A stretch of DNA of 64,000 nucleotides from an uncultured Bacteroidota bacterium (GTDB lineage Bacteria; Bacteroidota; Bacteroidia; Flavobacteriales; Flavobacteriaceae): the NCBI GenBank assembly GCA_902586435.1, contig CACIHJ010000005.1, forward strand, positions 1 to 64,000. Direction: 5' to 3'. The notes beneath the pieces were generated by a model. The model worked only from the letters and a program-made list of their open reading frames with translations, was not told the DNA's origin and ran no database searches. Both the position numbers and the translations under genes were made by a program. Positions 8,137 to 16,401 of this stretch are shown one piece after another (within the stretch, counting starts at the first letter, position 1; the number at the start of each line of letters is the position of its first letter).

Positions 8137-10155
8137 ATGAAAAATACAAAGAACATTCTATTGCTTTTTACATTAATGCTATCATTTACAGTTGTTTCTC
8201 AAGAATTATCTGTAGAATCTAATCTAGAAGGAATAACTTTAAAAATTGGTGAAGAATTTTCACCAAATTCGTATGCAGTTGATAGAACAGGAAAGAAAAT
8301 TGATTGTGCAGGAGTCATATATTACAATAAGAAAGGAGTATTCAGTAGAGCAGATGGAATTATAGTTGATCGAGACTTAGGTAAAATAATTGCTAATAAA
8401 CCAGGAAATCATGAGGTTGTTGCCTTATGTGTTAGCCAAGATGGTCAACGACTAAGTAGAACTTTTAATGTAGAAGTTAATTATCCAAAAACTAAGGAAA
8501 TTAAAATTGAATTAGGAGGAGATAAAATATATTCTGACACTTATGTTCCCCTTAATTTTGAAGTAATTGATGAGCTTGGATATAAGAGGGATAATGTCTT
8601 ATTTAAGCTTAGTTCATCTAATAATGTTCTAGAAGTAGACAACTATAATAACGTAAAAGCTATAAAGCCTGGATCAGCTTCGCTTGAAGCTTCATATGAT
8701 GGTATTTCAGCAAATATTAAAATAAATGTTCTAAAAAACCCTGTAACAAAAATTGAAATTAACTCAAATCTAGAGGTTGCAAGAACTGGGGATGTTGTTG
8801 AATTTAAAGCTACTGGTTATGATTCTAGAGGTAGAGAGGTGAACAATTTACCTTTTGAGTATTCCTTTTCTGGTAAAGCTGTTGATAAAACGACTACTGC
8901 TTCTGGCTTAATGCTTGATGATGGTCGATTTGTAGCAGAGATAATTGGGGATTATTTAATTTCAGCTTCTTTAGGTAATATTTCTTCTTCTAAAAGGTTA
9001 AAGGTAATTAGTAGAGGAGTTGAGAGGGAGATTATTAAAGTAGGTAAAGGAGTAGTAACGGATAAGCATACTTCTGATTTTTGGGTATTTGAAGGAGTTG
9101 ATGGAAGAGATTATGCTGTAACCGGAACATGGGGTGCTGATGGAACATCTTTTTTCTGGGATGTAACAGATCCATCAAATATTAAAAAAACAGATAGTGT
9201 TAGAGTTGATGCAAGAACTGTAAATGATGTTAAGGTTTCAGAAGATGGTAGAATATCTGTAATTAGCAGAGAAGGTGCATCAAATAGAAAGAATGGGATA
9301 ATAATTATTGATGTCTCAAATCCATATGATGTTGAAATAATTTCAGAATACACAAAAAATTTAACAGGTGGTGTTCATAATGTTTTTATTTATGATAATC
9401 ACGTATATGCTTTAAGTGGAGGTCAAAGATACTACGTAATAAATATTGAAGATCCAGCTAATCCATATGAGGTTGGTATGTTTGAAGTTGGAAAAGAAGG
9501 GCAATCAATTCATGACGTATGGGTTGAAGATGGTATTGCATACTCATCAAATTGGAGAGATGGAGTATATCTTGTTGATGTTGGTAATGGAATTGCCGGA
9601 GGCTCTCCTTCTAATCCTGTAGCTTTTGCAAATTATGATTATCCATCAGGTGCTCACCATGCAACGTTTCCTTTTAAAAGTAAATCAACAGGAAAGTTTT
9701 ATACTTTATTAGGAGATGAAATATTTCCAGATGGAGTTGATGAAAATAACCCTAATATAACTGCTGGATTTGTTCATTTTGTTGACTTTTCAGATCTAGA
9801 AAATCCTAAAGAAGTAGCAAGGTATGAGCTACCAGGTCAAGGTTCACATAACTATTGGATAGAAGACGATGTTCTTTATGTTGCTATGTATGGTGGAGGT
9901 GTTAGGATTGTAGATATTAGTGGTGACTTGATAGGTGATCTATATAGACAAGGAAGAGAGATTGGTTATATAATGACTGGAACATCAAATGGTTATATTC
10001 CAAACGCTACAATGTCTTGGGGAGCTCAATTATATAAAGGCTATGTTTTTTATTCAGATTGGAACAGTGGCTTAGGAGCTTCAAAAGTTTCTAAATTAAA
10101 GCCTGATACATCAAAAGAGAATCAGTATATAAATAATGTTCCATTAATAGACTAA
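8137..10155 (+). CDS. Secreted Ig-like (BIG2-type) and LVIVD-type beta-propeller protein
   Basis: 672 residues with signal peptide (cleavage near V-V-S-Q, residue 22). About three bacterial Ig-like domains fill 23-292 (strand patterns with V-K-A-I-K-P-G-S-A-S-L). From about 300 the chain has LVIVD-type repeats such as G-I-I-I-I-D-V-S-N-P, Y-V-I-N-I-E-D-P-A-N-P and V-R-I-V-D-I-S-G, which build a seven-bladed propeller. Likely a cell-surface or secreted binding protein. The stop overlaps the start of the next propeller gene by one base, so the two are coupled. Ligand unknown. Confidence 0.82.
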   Translation: MKNTKNILLLFTLMLSFTVVSQELSVESNLEGITLKIGEEFSPNSYAVDRTGKKIDCAGVIYYNKKGVFSRADGIIVDRDLGKIIANKPGNHEVVALCVSQDGQRLSRTFNVEVNYPKTKEIKIELGGDKIYSDTYVPLNFEVIDELGYKRDNVLFKLSSSNNVLEVDNYNNVKAIKPGSASLEASYDGISANIKINVLKNPVTKIEINSNLEVARTGDVVEFKATGYDSRGREVNNLPFEYSFSGKAVDKTTTASGLMLDDGRFVAEIIGDYLISASLGNISSSKRLKVISRGVEREIIKVGKGVVTDKHTSDFWVFEGVDGRDYAVTGTWGADGTSFFWDVTDPSNIKKTDSVRVDARTVNDVKVSEDGRISVISREGASNRKNGIIIIDVSNPYDVEIISEYTKNLTGGVHNVFIYDNHVYALSGGQRYYVINIEDPANPYEVGMFEVGKEGQSIHDVWVEDGIAYSSNWRDGVYLVDVGNGIAGGSPSNPVAFANYDYPSGAHHATFPFKSKSTGKFYTLLGDEIFPDGVDENNPNITAGFVHFVDFSDLENPKEVARYELPGQGSHNYWIEDDVLYVAMYGGGVRIVDISGDLIGDLYRQGREIGYIMTGTSNGYIPNATMSWGAQLYKGYVFYSDWNSGLGASKVSKLKPDTSKENQYINNVPLID

Positions 10156-11219
10156 TGAAAAATACATTAGTTTTTATCTATCTGTTATCTATAAATTTTC
10201 TTTTATCTCAAGATTACTATGTCTATGTAACAGCAGAATCAGAAGATGAAGTCTCATTGATCAAATTTGATGGAGAGGATGCTTATGAAAAGGAAAAGAT
10301 TCAAGTTGGAATTATGAAAACAGAGATTGAAGGCCCTCATGGAATAACTGTTGGCCCAGATGGTAAATACTGGTATTTGTCTCTAGCTCATGGAAATCCT
10401 TTCGGAAGTTTAGTTAAATATTCAACAGAATCAAATAGACCTGTCTCTAAGACCAAATTAGGCCTATTCCCTGCAACTATGGAAATATCTCCTGTTACAG
10501 GCCTTCTTTATTGTGTTAATTTTGATCTTCATGGAGATATGAAGCCAAGTTCAGTATCTGTTGTGGATCCTGATACAATGACTGAAATAAAAAAAATTAC
10601 AACAGGCTCAATGCCACATGGATCTAGAATTTCTCCAGATGGTTTATTTCAATATTCTGTTGCAATGATGTCAGGTGAACTATTTGAGGTTGATGCACTA
10701 AGTCTTAAAGTAAACAGGGTCCTAAATCTAGAGCCTATGATGCACAACGATCACTCTCATTCTTCAATGATGATGCATTCTTCTGTTGAGCCTACATGGG
10801 TGATACATCATCCATCTGATAATTTTGTTTATGTTGCTGGTAACGCCTCAAATGAGATCATTAAGATTGATCTTAAAAGTTGGAAGATTATTAAAAGAGT
10901 TAAAACTGGTAAAGGGCCTTATAATCTTGATGTTTCAAAAGATGGTAAGTATTTAATAGCAACGATTAAAGGCGAAGGTAAGACGGGTGTATGGAGATTA
11001 GATGACCTAAGCTTTATTATGAATATTAAAAATTCCGGAAGTGTATCTCATGGGATCGCTATTTCTCCGGATAGTAAGTATGCTTTTATTTCTCTTGAGG
11101 GCAGGGGAGGTGAACCAGGAATTGTTGATGTCATAAGCCTTGATAAATTAGAGGTTGTGAGTTCTGTTGAGATAGGTAAACAGGCAGGAGGTATAGCTTT
11201 CTGGAAAATGGAAGACTAA
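10155..11219 (+). CDS. Exported YVTN-type beta-propeller with His/Met-rich loop
   Basis: 354 residues with signal peptide (ending L-L-S-Q). Repeats of the YVTN/lactonase-like propeller type are visible: G-P-H-G-I-T-V-G-P-D-G-K, M-P-H-G-S-R-I-S-P-D-G, G-P-Y-N-L-D-V-S-K-D-G-K and S-H-G-I-A-I-S-P-D-S-K. A mid-protein loop M-M-H-N-D-H-S-H-S-S-M-M-M-H-S is rich in His and Met and could bind copper or another metal; that is inference. It is translationally coupled to the Ig/propeller protein, suggesting the two act together at the envelope. Confidence 0.8.
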   Translation: MKNTLVFIYLLSINFLLSQDYYVYVTAESEDEVSLIKFDGEDAYEKEKIQVGIMKTEIEGPHGITVGPDGKYWYLSLAHGNPFGSLVKYSTESNRPVSKTKLGLFPATMEISPVTGLLYCVNFDLHGDMKPSSVSVVDPDTMTEIKKITTGSMPHGSRISPDGLFQYSVAMMSGELFEVDALSLKVNRVLNLEPMMHNDHSHSSMMMHSSVEPTWVIHHPSDNFVYVAGNASNEIIKIDLKSWKIIKRVKTGKGPYNLDVSKDGKYLIATIKGEGKTGVWRLDDLSFIMNIKNSGSVSHGIAISPDSKYAFISLEGRGGEPGIVDVISLDKLEVVSSVEIGKQAGGIAFWKMED

Positions 11220-11222
11220 AAG

Positions 11223-11501
11223 CTATTTTTTTACAACAACTGTAGTAGGAACATATAAACCAAAAGTCAAAATACTTATAGCTCCATCTATTGGATTTAT
11301 TTTTATCTCTACTTCGTAATTTTTTTCATTTTTAATCTCCTCTATTACTGGTGAGGTCTCAGAAATTATTCCAAAAAGAAAGTTGTGTTGCTTATCTTTT
11401 TTTGTAAAACCTTCTATTGGTCCACTACCATGTGATATTCTATGAACATAACAAGATGAGAAGATAAGAGGTATAAATAATATCAATAAGATTTTTTTCA
11501 T
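11223..11501 (-). CDS. Bor-like small lipoprotein
   Basis: 92 residues with a lipobox (I-F-S-S-C). The layout resembles the lambda Bor family: a short segment with H-N-F-L-F-G-I after the lipid anchor and a C-terminal L-T-F-G-L-Y-V-P-T-T hydrophobic signature like the I-T-L-G-I-Y-T-P of Bor. Bor in phage lambda is an outer-membrane lipoprotein linked to serum resistance; chromosomal homologs are of unknown role. Assigned by motif recall only. It converges on the propeller operon with a 3-base gap. Confidence 0.55.
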   Translation of the reverse strand: MKKILLILFIPLIFSSCYVHRISHGSGPIEGFTKKDKQHNFLFGIISETSPVIEEIKNEKNYEVEIKINPIDGAISILTFGLYVPTTVVVKK

Positions 11502-11526
11502 TTTATAAATATATTAAATTGTATTT

Positions 11527-11628
11527 GTGAAAAAAGCAATAATAGTAATAGTTATAATTTTAATTCTATATCTATGGGTTGAGCTTGGAGTAGGAATTTT
11601 TTTTCAAGACAGTTGGGGAGGTAGTTAA
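11527..11628 (+). CDS. Very small membrane protein (GTG start)
   Basis: 33 codons from GTG: V-K-K-A-I-I-V-I-V-I-I-L-I-L-Y-L, then a short polar tail ending Q-D-S-W-G-G-S. A TAAATTGT box (11515-11522) stands 4 bases upstream, the same arrangement as the small gene at 7824. It sits in the gap between two minus-strand genes. Function unknown. Confidence 0.5.
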   Translation: MKKAIIVIVIILILYLWVELGVGIFFQDSWGGS

Positions 11629-11645
11629 ATACTAAGATTCAATTA

Positions 11646-12134
11646 TTAAGAAAACCATTTGTGAGTTCCAAACTGATTTTTTTTAACAGGAACCTTATTG
11701 GTTAAATACCAATCATATCCTTTTAAAACATTATCTAAATATTTAGATAACCCTGGTTTAATAAAGAAAACATAATAAAACAGGTATGGAATAACAGCTT
11801 TCTCGCTAAAGATGTATGGATAAACTGATATCTTTAAGATTGAATTATTTTTATTTTTAATAACCTCCCATATAACTTTTGATTTTTTCTTTCCCTCTTC
11901 TCCAATATAAAGTTTGTATCCTTTACCTTCTTCCCACTCAAAAAATTCTCTTATATATGTTCTATTGTTATAATATAATAGACTATCTGAGTGGCTATTG
12001 TTATCCCATTTAATTACTTTGTTTGATTTGCAAAATGGATGAACTAGATTAAGATTCTCGGGTAGAGAAATTAAATCCCATAGAATTTCTGTGTTAGATT
12101 TTAGTTTGATTTTTCTTGATACTGGAAGAATCAT
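11646..12134 (-). CDS. SRPBCC (START-like) family protein
   Basis: 162 residues without a signal peptide. The opening pattern, a beta strand followed by S-N-T-E-I-L-W-D-L-I-S-L-P-E-N-L, then a strand ending W-D-N and a C-terminal helix, fits the polyketide-cyclase/START-like helix-grip fold that binds hydrophobic ligands. No catalytic residues can be named. Two small genes follow upstream on the same strand, spaced by a few bases, suggesting a short operon with the thioredoxin-like gene at 12593-13147. Confidence 0.6.
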   Translation of the reverse strand: MILPVSRKIKLKSNTEILWDLISLPENLNLVHPFCKSNKVIKWDNNSHSDSLLYYNNRTYIREFFEWEEGKGYKLYIGEEGKKKSKVIWEVIKNKNNSILKISVYPYIFSEKAVIPYLFYYVFFIKPGLSKYLDNVLKGYDWYLTNKVPVKKNQFGTHKWFS

Positions 12135-12140
12135 TGTTTG

Positions 12141-12311
12141 TTATTTAGGCTCTCCATGCCTGTCATAATATTCTTTTTGATTGTAAACTTCTTTCCTGCT
12201 TAAAAAAGATCCAATAATAACAAGAGTAGTAACAATAAGCCCTAGGATGAATATAGTCCTAGTAATATCTCCTAGAACAAGTTTCTCTAGGGTTCTGTAG
12301 AAAGAGTTCAT
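12141..12311 (-). CDS. Small single-span membrane protein
   Basis: 56 codons starting M-N-S-F-Y-R-T-L-E-K-L with one hydrophobic helix (I-F-I-L-G-L-I-V-T-T-L-V-I-I-G) and a charged C-terminal segment (S-R-K-E-V-Y-N-Q-K-E-Y-Y-D-R-H). It ends 6 bases before the SRPBCC gene. Codon use and charge pattern look like a real gene. Function unknown. Confidence 0.6.
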   Translation of the reverse strand: MNSFYRTLEKLVLGDITRTIFILGLIVTTLVIIGSFLSRKEVYNQKEYYDRHGEPK

Positions 12312-12426
12312 AAAGTAATTTACAATAAAGTATGTTAAGTTATTGCTATATAAGAAATTAAGATGGAATATAATTTTTTCTTATAGACTATTCTTATTTT
12401 TCTCATTTTATAAATATAAAAAAACA

Positions 12427-12591
12427 TCATAATCTCTCTACTATTTCATACAAATCATCCAATTCATCTAGAACCCAGTCCTTATTTATCCCTTTCTCCA
12501 TATTCTCTATTATATAATTAAGTTTGCCTATCTCAGCACTCCATTCCCTTTTAATGTGGGATTTGTTTTTATTTTTTTTGTTCCAAAACAT
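12427..12591 (-). CDS. Small soluble acidic/basic protein
   Basis: 54 codons starting M-F-W-N-K-K-N-K-N-K, then an amphipathic helical-looking chain (L-N-Y-I-I-E-N-M-E-K-G) and an acidic end (D-E-L-D-D-L-Y-E-I-V-E-R-L). No membrane span or signal. Its start is one base after the stop of the upstream thioredoxin-like gene, so co-translation is likely. No family recognised. Confidence 0.6.
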   Translation of the reverse strand: MFWNKKNKNKSHIKREWSAEIGKLNYIIENMEKGINKDWVLDELDDLYEIVERL

Positions 12592-12592
12592 G

Positions 12593-13147
12593 TTATTTCC
12601 ATTTAATGTTACAACCTATACTTGGCTTTTGAATTTTATCATTTTCTTTTCCTTCCAAAAGACAATCTATAGCATTTTTTAAATCAGCACCGTCACATTC
12701 TAACTCATTTCCTGGACGAGAGTCATCTAATTGTCCTCTATAAACAAGTTTTAACTCTGAGTCAAATAAATAAAAATCAGGAGTACATGCTGCATCATAA
12801 TCTTTTGCAACCTTTTGTGATTCATCATATAGATATGGAAAATTGAAATTATTTTCAGTTGCATTGCTTTTCATTAATTCTGGGCCATCTTCTGGGTAAT
12901 TAATTACGTCATTACTTGAAATAGCAATAAAGTTAATTTGATTTCCATGGTAATCATGACCCATAGATGCCAATGTATGGTTAACATGCTTGACAAAAGG
13001 GCAATGATTGCATATAAACATTATCATTGTTCCAACTTCTCCTTTTAAATTATCTAGGGAAGCTGTTGTGTTATTAGTTACATCAATTAGATTGAAATTA
13101 GGAGCCTTTGTTCCTAATGGTAGCATATTTGAAGGTGTTCTTGCCAT
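12593..13147 (-). CDS. Thioredoxin-like (AhpC/TSA) redox protein
   Basis: 184 residues of the thioredoxin-fold peroxiredoxin-like family. The active-site pair is Cys46-N-H-Cys49-P in M-F-I-C-N-H-C-P-F, followed by V-K-H-V-N; further conserved pieces are A-P-N-F-N-L near the start and the cis-Pro segment C-T-P-D-F-Y-L. There is no signal peptide, so it probably acts in the cytoplasm as a thiol-disulfide oxidoreductase or peroxidase. It heads a tight set of minus-strand genes (12141-13147). Its start lies 18 bases past a terminator, with a TATCTTTA box between. Confidence 0.82.
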   Translation of the reverse strand: MARTPSNMLPLGTKAPNFNLIDVTNNTTASLDNLKGEVGTMIMFICNHCPFVKHVNHTLASMGHDYHGNQINFIAISSNDVINYPEDGPELMKSNATENNFNFPYLYDESQKVAKDYDAACTPDFYLFDSELKLVYRGQLDDSRPGNELECDGADLKNAIDCLLEGKENDKIQKPSIGCNIKWK

Positions 13148-13157
13148 GTGTTTTGTT

Positions 13158-13165
13158 TAAAGATA
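13158..13165 (-). promoter_or_regulatory. -7-like box TATCTTTA next to a terminator
   Basis: Minus-strand TATCTTTA abuts the T-run of the upstream terminator and stands 10 bases before the ATG of the thioredoxin-like gene. It differs from TAnnTTTG only at the last base, like the box at 6664-6671. Confidence 0.4.
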
Positions 13166-13193
13166 AAAAAACCCTCTTGAAGAGGGTTTTTCT
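13166..13193 (-). terminator. Intrinsic terminator of the 13204-13950 gene
   Basis: A hairpin with ACCCTCT / AGAGGGT core arms and flanking A and T runs, 11 bases past the stop codon of the exported-family gene. Symmetrical enough to work both ways. Confidence 0.8.
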
Positions 13194-13203
13194 ATTTAGT
13201 TAA

Positions 13204-13950
13204 TTATTTTCCCATAACAAATTTAAGTTGCAGCCATCCGTGCAATTCACGAGATGCCATTCCATACTTTGTCATCATTTGGTCTGTAAAAGATTGTTCA
13301 GAGTTAGAATTACTATTCTCTTTATTAATCTCAAAAATTGTATGTGTAATAGGTTCATATGCATTATCTGATCTGTCAATTATTTCAGATAAGTCCCACC
13401 AGTACTTGTTTCCTTTATGTTGTTCTCTAAAATATTGTTTTTCAAATTCAACATAGTCATCATTTAAAGCTTCCATACCAAGATAGGCAGCAGTAACAGT
13501 TCCTTCAGGATCTAATCCTTCTTCAGAAAGATTTGATATACTTAGCATATTATAAGTTCTAGTACTAGCTCTATATTTATTTTCAGTACTTTCCTTAACG
13601 TACTTTTTAATTATAGATCTTTTTGTTTTTCCTTTATGTGCTTCTTGAAGTAATTCCATCCAATTAACATCAGCTTCCATTTGCTCTTTACTTTGATAGA
13701 TATTTACAATTATGTAATCTGCCCATGGATTATCGTCATTGCTACTTGGATCAACTTTCCAGATTGACCATCCAGCTTGAATTCCATCGGCTATTGCTTT
13801 TTCTTTAGCAACACCCCAAAAGGCTTCAAACTTCTCGTATTCTTCTTCCATCCCTTCATTTAATACAACATGTTCACTTGTCCAGTAGAACTGAGCGTTT
13901 AATGAAATTGAGAAAAATAGAGCTATAAATGTGTATAATATATTTTTCAT
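13204..13950 (-). CDS. Exported protein, third member of the local family
   Basis: 248 residues with a signal peptide (M-K-N-I-L-Y-T-F-I-A, cleavage after L-N-A-Q at 20). The segment Y-E-K-F-E-A-F-W-G-V-A-K-E-K-A (38-52) lies where the other two members have K-F-E-x-A-V-A-K-K-T, and the overall length and Trp/Lys-rich pattern agree, but similarity is weaker. The two-half layout again suggests tandem alpha/beta-barrel (ABM-like) domains. The leader AATCATAAAACAATTAAA matches the shared motif. It is followed by a terminator. Function unknown. Confidence 0.75.
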   Translation of the reverse strand: MKNILYTFIALFFSISLNAQFYWTSEHVVLNEGMEEEYEKFEAFWGVAKEKAIADGIQAGWSIWKVDPSSNDDNPWADYIIVNIYQSKEQMEADVNWMELLQEAHKGKTKRSIIKKYVKESTENKYRASTRTYNMLSISNLSEEGLDPEGTVTAAYLGMEALNDDYVEFEKQYFREQHKGNKYWWDLSEIIDRSDNAYEPITHTIFEINKENSNSNSEQSFTDQMMTKYGMASRELHGWLQLKFVMGK

Positions 13951-14007
13951 TTTAATTGTTTTATGATTATTAATAATTAAAAATAATAAATTATTAAATT
14001 GCCACTT

Positions 14008-14934
14008 ATGAATAGACTAATAATATTTACTCTTTTTTTAATATCATGTCAGATTACTAGCTCTGACTATGAGTATATAATTAAAAATCAAAATTATAGA
14101 ACTGAAGTACTAAAGAATGCTAAAGGAGAATATGTGGAGCTATCTGATGGATTTACATATTTTGAAGAAGCAAATAAGGATTCTAATCAGGGAAATGTTG
14201 TCTTAGTCCATGGCTATTCAATACCTTCATATATTATGGAAACAACATTTAATTCTCTAAAAGACAGAGGTTACAGAGTCCTTATGATGGATCTTTATGG
14301 AAGGGGCTATTCTGATAATCCAGATATACCTCAAACTGACTTTTTAAGGGCAAACCAAGTAATTGAATTAATGGAGTATAGAGGAATTGAAAATGCAGTT
14401 CTTGTTGGATTATCAAATGGAGGAAGAATAATTTCTAAAATAGCTGATTTAGATTCTGAAAAAGTAAACTCGCTATTCTATATAGCATCTGCAGGGTTTT
14501 TTGAACATATTGAAGTATCTGATAAATCTGTCTCTCAAGAAGAGATTGATAAATTTATTCAAGGATATCCTGAATTATCAGAAAGTCAGAAGAATGATTT
14601 TTTTAATCCAGAAAAATTTCCAAATTGGTCAAAAAAATATGATGAATTATTAACTCATTTTGGTTTTGCAAAAGCATTAATATCTACTACTAAGAATTTA
14701 GTTTCACTCGATGATATACATTATAAGATCGACTCTCTTGATATCCCGGTCTATACTTTTTGGGGAAGACATGACAATGTTGTTGTCTATGATGATTTTA
14801 AAGATAGGTTAGAAAAAATGCTTCCAAATAGGAAAGAGTTTTTTATAGAAAACTCAGGACATCTTCCACATATGGAAAATCAAGATGATTTTGAAAAATT
14901 GTTTTTTAAAGGTCTTAGTGAAGTAATTAAATAG
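14008..14934 (+). CDS. Alpha/beta hydrolase, lipoprotein
   Basis: 308 residues starting at the ATG (M-N-R-L-I-I-F); a TTG three codons earlier is less likely because the ATG gives a tidy lipobox L-I-S-C (Cys14). The fold is canonical: oxyanion H-G-Y-S (68-71), nucleophile Ser136 in V-G-L-S-N-G-G, acid Asp in G-R-H-D-N-V and base His in S-G-H-L-P-H-M. Substrate unknown; likely an ester or epoxide outside the cytoplasm. It is transcribed away from the exported-family gene and ends before a shared terminator region. Confidence 0.82.
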   Translation: MNRLIIFTLFLISCQITSSDYEYIIKNQNYRTEVLKNAKGEYVELSDGFTYFEEANKDSNQGNVVLVHGYSIPSYIMETTFNSLKDRGYRVLMMDLYGRGYSDNPDIPQTDFLRANQVIELMEYRGIENAVLVGLSNGGRIISKIADLDSEKVNSLFYIASAGFFEHIEVSDKSVSQEEIDKFIQGYPELSESQKNDFFNPEKFPNWSKKYDELLTHFGFAKALISTTKNLVSLDDIHYKIDSLDIPVYTFWGRHDNVVVYDDFKDRLEKMLPNRKEFFIENSGHLPHMENQDDFEKLFFKGLSEVIK

Positions 14935-14954
14935 TCTTTTGGAAAGATAAATAA

Positions 14955-14981
14955 ACAAAGGATCCTTATTGGACCCTTTGT
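14955..14981 (-). terminator. Hairpin between convergent genes
   Basis: Arms ACAAAGGATCC / GGACCCTTTGT (10 of 11 pairs, loop TTATT). On the minus strand it is followed by TTATTTATC, so it best serves the fasciclin gene; it may also stop the hydrolase transcript. Confidence 0.65.
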
Positions 14982-14993
14982 CTATTCTCAAAA

Positions 14994-15500
14994 TTATTGA
15001 GGAATTACTACAGTATCAATTGCATGAATTACTCCATTTGATGTTTTTACATCTGTAATTATAACTTTGGCTTTATTGCCGCTATTATCTTTTACATACA
15101 CATCGCCTTCCCAAAGCTTTAATTCCAACTCTGAACCTTGCAATGTTCTTACCATAAATGAACCTCCGTTTTCTTTAATTGCATTTACTACATCTGTAGC
15201 ATAGAATTCACCTGATACAACATGATATGTTAGTATTGACTGAAGTGTCTCAATGTTAGATGGATCTAGTAATGATTCTAGAGTTTCGTTTGGTAATTTA
15301 CCGAATGCATCATTTGTTGGTGCAAATACGGTAAATGGTCCTTCTGATGAAAGAGCATCAACTAACTCTCCTGCTTGAACAGCAGTAACAAGAGTTGAGA
15401 ATGCTTCATTAGCAACAGCAGTTTCAACAATGTTTTTATCTTCCGCTGATAGCGATAGAATTAAACTAATAATTGAATATTTAATGTAAGTTATTATCAT
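14994..15500 (-). CDS. Exported fasciclin-domain protein
   Basis: 168 residues from M-I-I-T-Y-I-K-Y; an 11-codon upstream extension is unlikely because this start places the hydrophobic signal at the N-terminus. One fasciclin (FAS1) domain covers nearly all of the mature protein: F-S-T-L-V-T-A-V-Q, G-P-F-T-V-F-A-P-T-N-D-A-F, the L-T-Y-H-V-V-S-G box and the closing N-G-V-I-H-A-I-D-T-V-V-I-P. FAS1 proteins mediate adhesion or matrix contact. A single-domain, short version common in marine bacteria. Confidence 0.9.
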   Translation of the reverse strand: MIITYIKYSIISLILSLSAEDKNIVETAVANEAFSTLVTAVQAGELVDALSSEGPFTVFAPTNDAFGKLPNETLESLLDPSNIETLQSILTYHVVSGEFYATDVVNAIKENGGSFMVRTLQGSELELKLWEGDVYVKDNSGNKAKVIITDVKTSNGVIHAIDTVVIPQ

Positions 15501-15668
15501 AGTATTTAAGATTTGGTTAAAAATAAGCGGCAAATATTCTTTAAATTATTTGTAATAAAAATTTTTACATAAATTTTAACTTTGAATTAACATCCTTACA
15601 AAACAAAGACTAGAATTTATTGGTAATAATTAAATCTAATTTTTAATCTTCAGTTAATGGAGTTTTTA

Positions 15669-15676
15669 TAAATTTG
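15669..15676 (+). promoter_or_regulatory. -7 box TAAATTTG
   Basis: Exact TAnnTTTG, 15 bases before the ATG at 15692. An in-frame TTG codon lies inside this box, which argues against an upstream start for the membrane protein. Confidence 0.65.
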
Positions 15677-15691
15677 AAAAAAACCAAAGAG

Positions 15692-16396
15692 ATGAAAGAG
15701 GAATTAATACCCGTCTATATAATTGAATTTATGTCTCAGGAATGGATTACATGGACATCTATTTCTTTAATCTTTATATCATTACCCCTAATTATTGCTA
15801 AATATCTTAATAGAGATCAAAAGGTGTCATTTACTTATATAGTGAGTGTAATTTTAATAATTGACCTAATAACTGAGCACTATGGTTATATTTCTGCAGG
15901 AAATTGGAGTATAGAATACAATTTACCACTTCAATTATGCGGAATTTCTGGTTTGATTCTTATTTTCTTACCCTTTTTAAAAAATAAGCAAAAGCTATTT
16001 CAATTTGTATACTATGCCGGTATAATAGGTGGTATTATGGCAATACTAACTCCGCAGATGAACTATTTTGATGGTTCGCTTAGGTATTATTTAAATTTCT
16101 ATGTTTCACACAGCTTATTAATTTGTATGCCAATATTTTACTATATGCATTTAAATTTAAAACTTCCTAGACTCTCGTGGTTCAGACTTTGGGTAAACTT
16201 AAATATTATTCTTGCTATAATAATGCCTTTAAACTTTTTGATTAATTCTAATTATTTGTATCTAGCTCAACCACCTGAAGTTTCCAACCCCTTAGTTATT
16301 GGTGAATGGCCATACTACATTATGCTTTGGGAGGTGTTTATACTTATAGTTGCATATATAGTTTACATTATAACTAAAAGACGAATTACACTTTAA
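15692..16396 (+). CDS. TIGR02206 (YwaF-like) membrane protein
   Basis: 234 residues with about seven membrane spans. Start chosen at the ATG after the -7 box at 15669-15676; a later ATG (M-S-Q-E-W) is also possible. The conserved signature L-P-L-Q-L-C-G and the segment S-H-S-L-L-I-C-M-P match the TIGR02206 family of integral membrane proteins of unknown role. It starts the plus-strand run 15692-20064 together with the ParB-like gene 5 bases downstream. Confidence 0.8.
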   Translation: MKEELIPVYIIEFMSQEWITWTSISLIFISLPLIIAKYLNRDQKVSFTYIVSVILIIDLITEHYGYISAGNWSIEYNLPLQLCGISGLILIFLPFLKNKQKLFQFVYYAGIIGGIMAILTPQMNYFDGSLRYYLNFYVSHSLLICMPIFYYMHLNLKLPRLSWFRLWVNLNIILAIIMPLNFLINSNYLYLAQPPEVSNPLVIGEWPYYIMLWEVFILIVAYIVYIITKRRITL

Positions 16397-16401
16397 TACT
16401 T

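Noticed and set aside
13999-14007. TTG start three codons before the alpha/beta hydrolase ATG
   Set aside because: The ATG gives a normal lipoprotein signal, and the TTG falls in a -7-like region.
15674-15691. Upstream TTG start for the TIGR02206 membrane protein
   Set aside because: The TTG is part of the -7 box TAAATTTG, so it would not be in the transcript; the ATG at 15692 was chosen.
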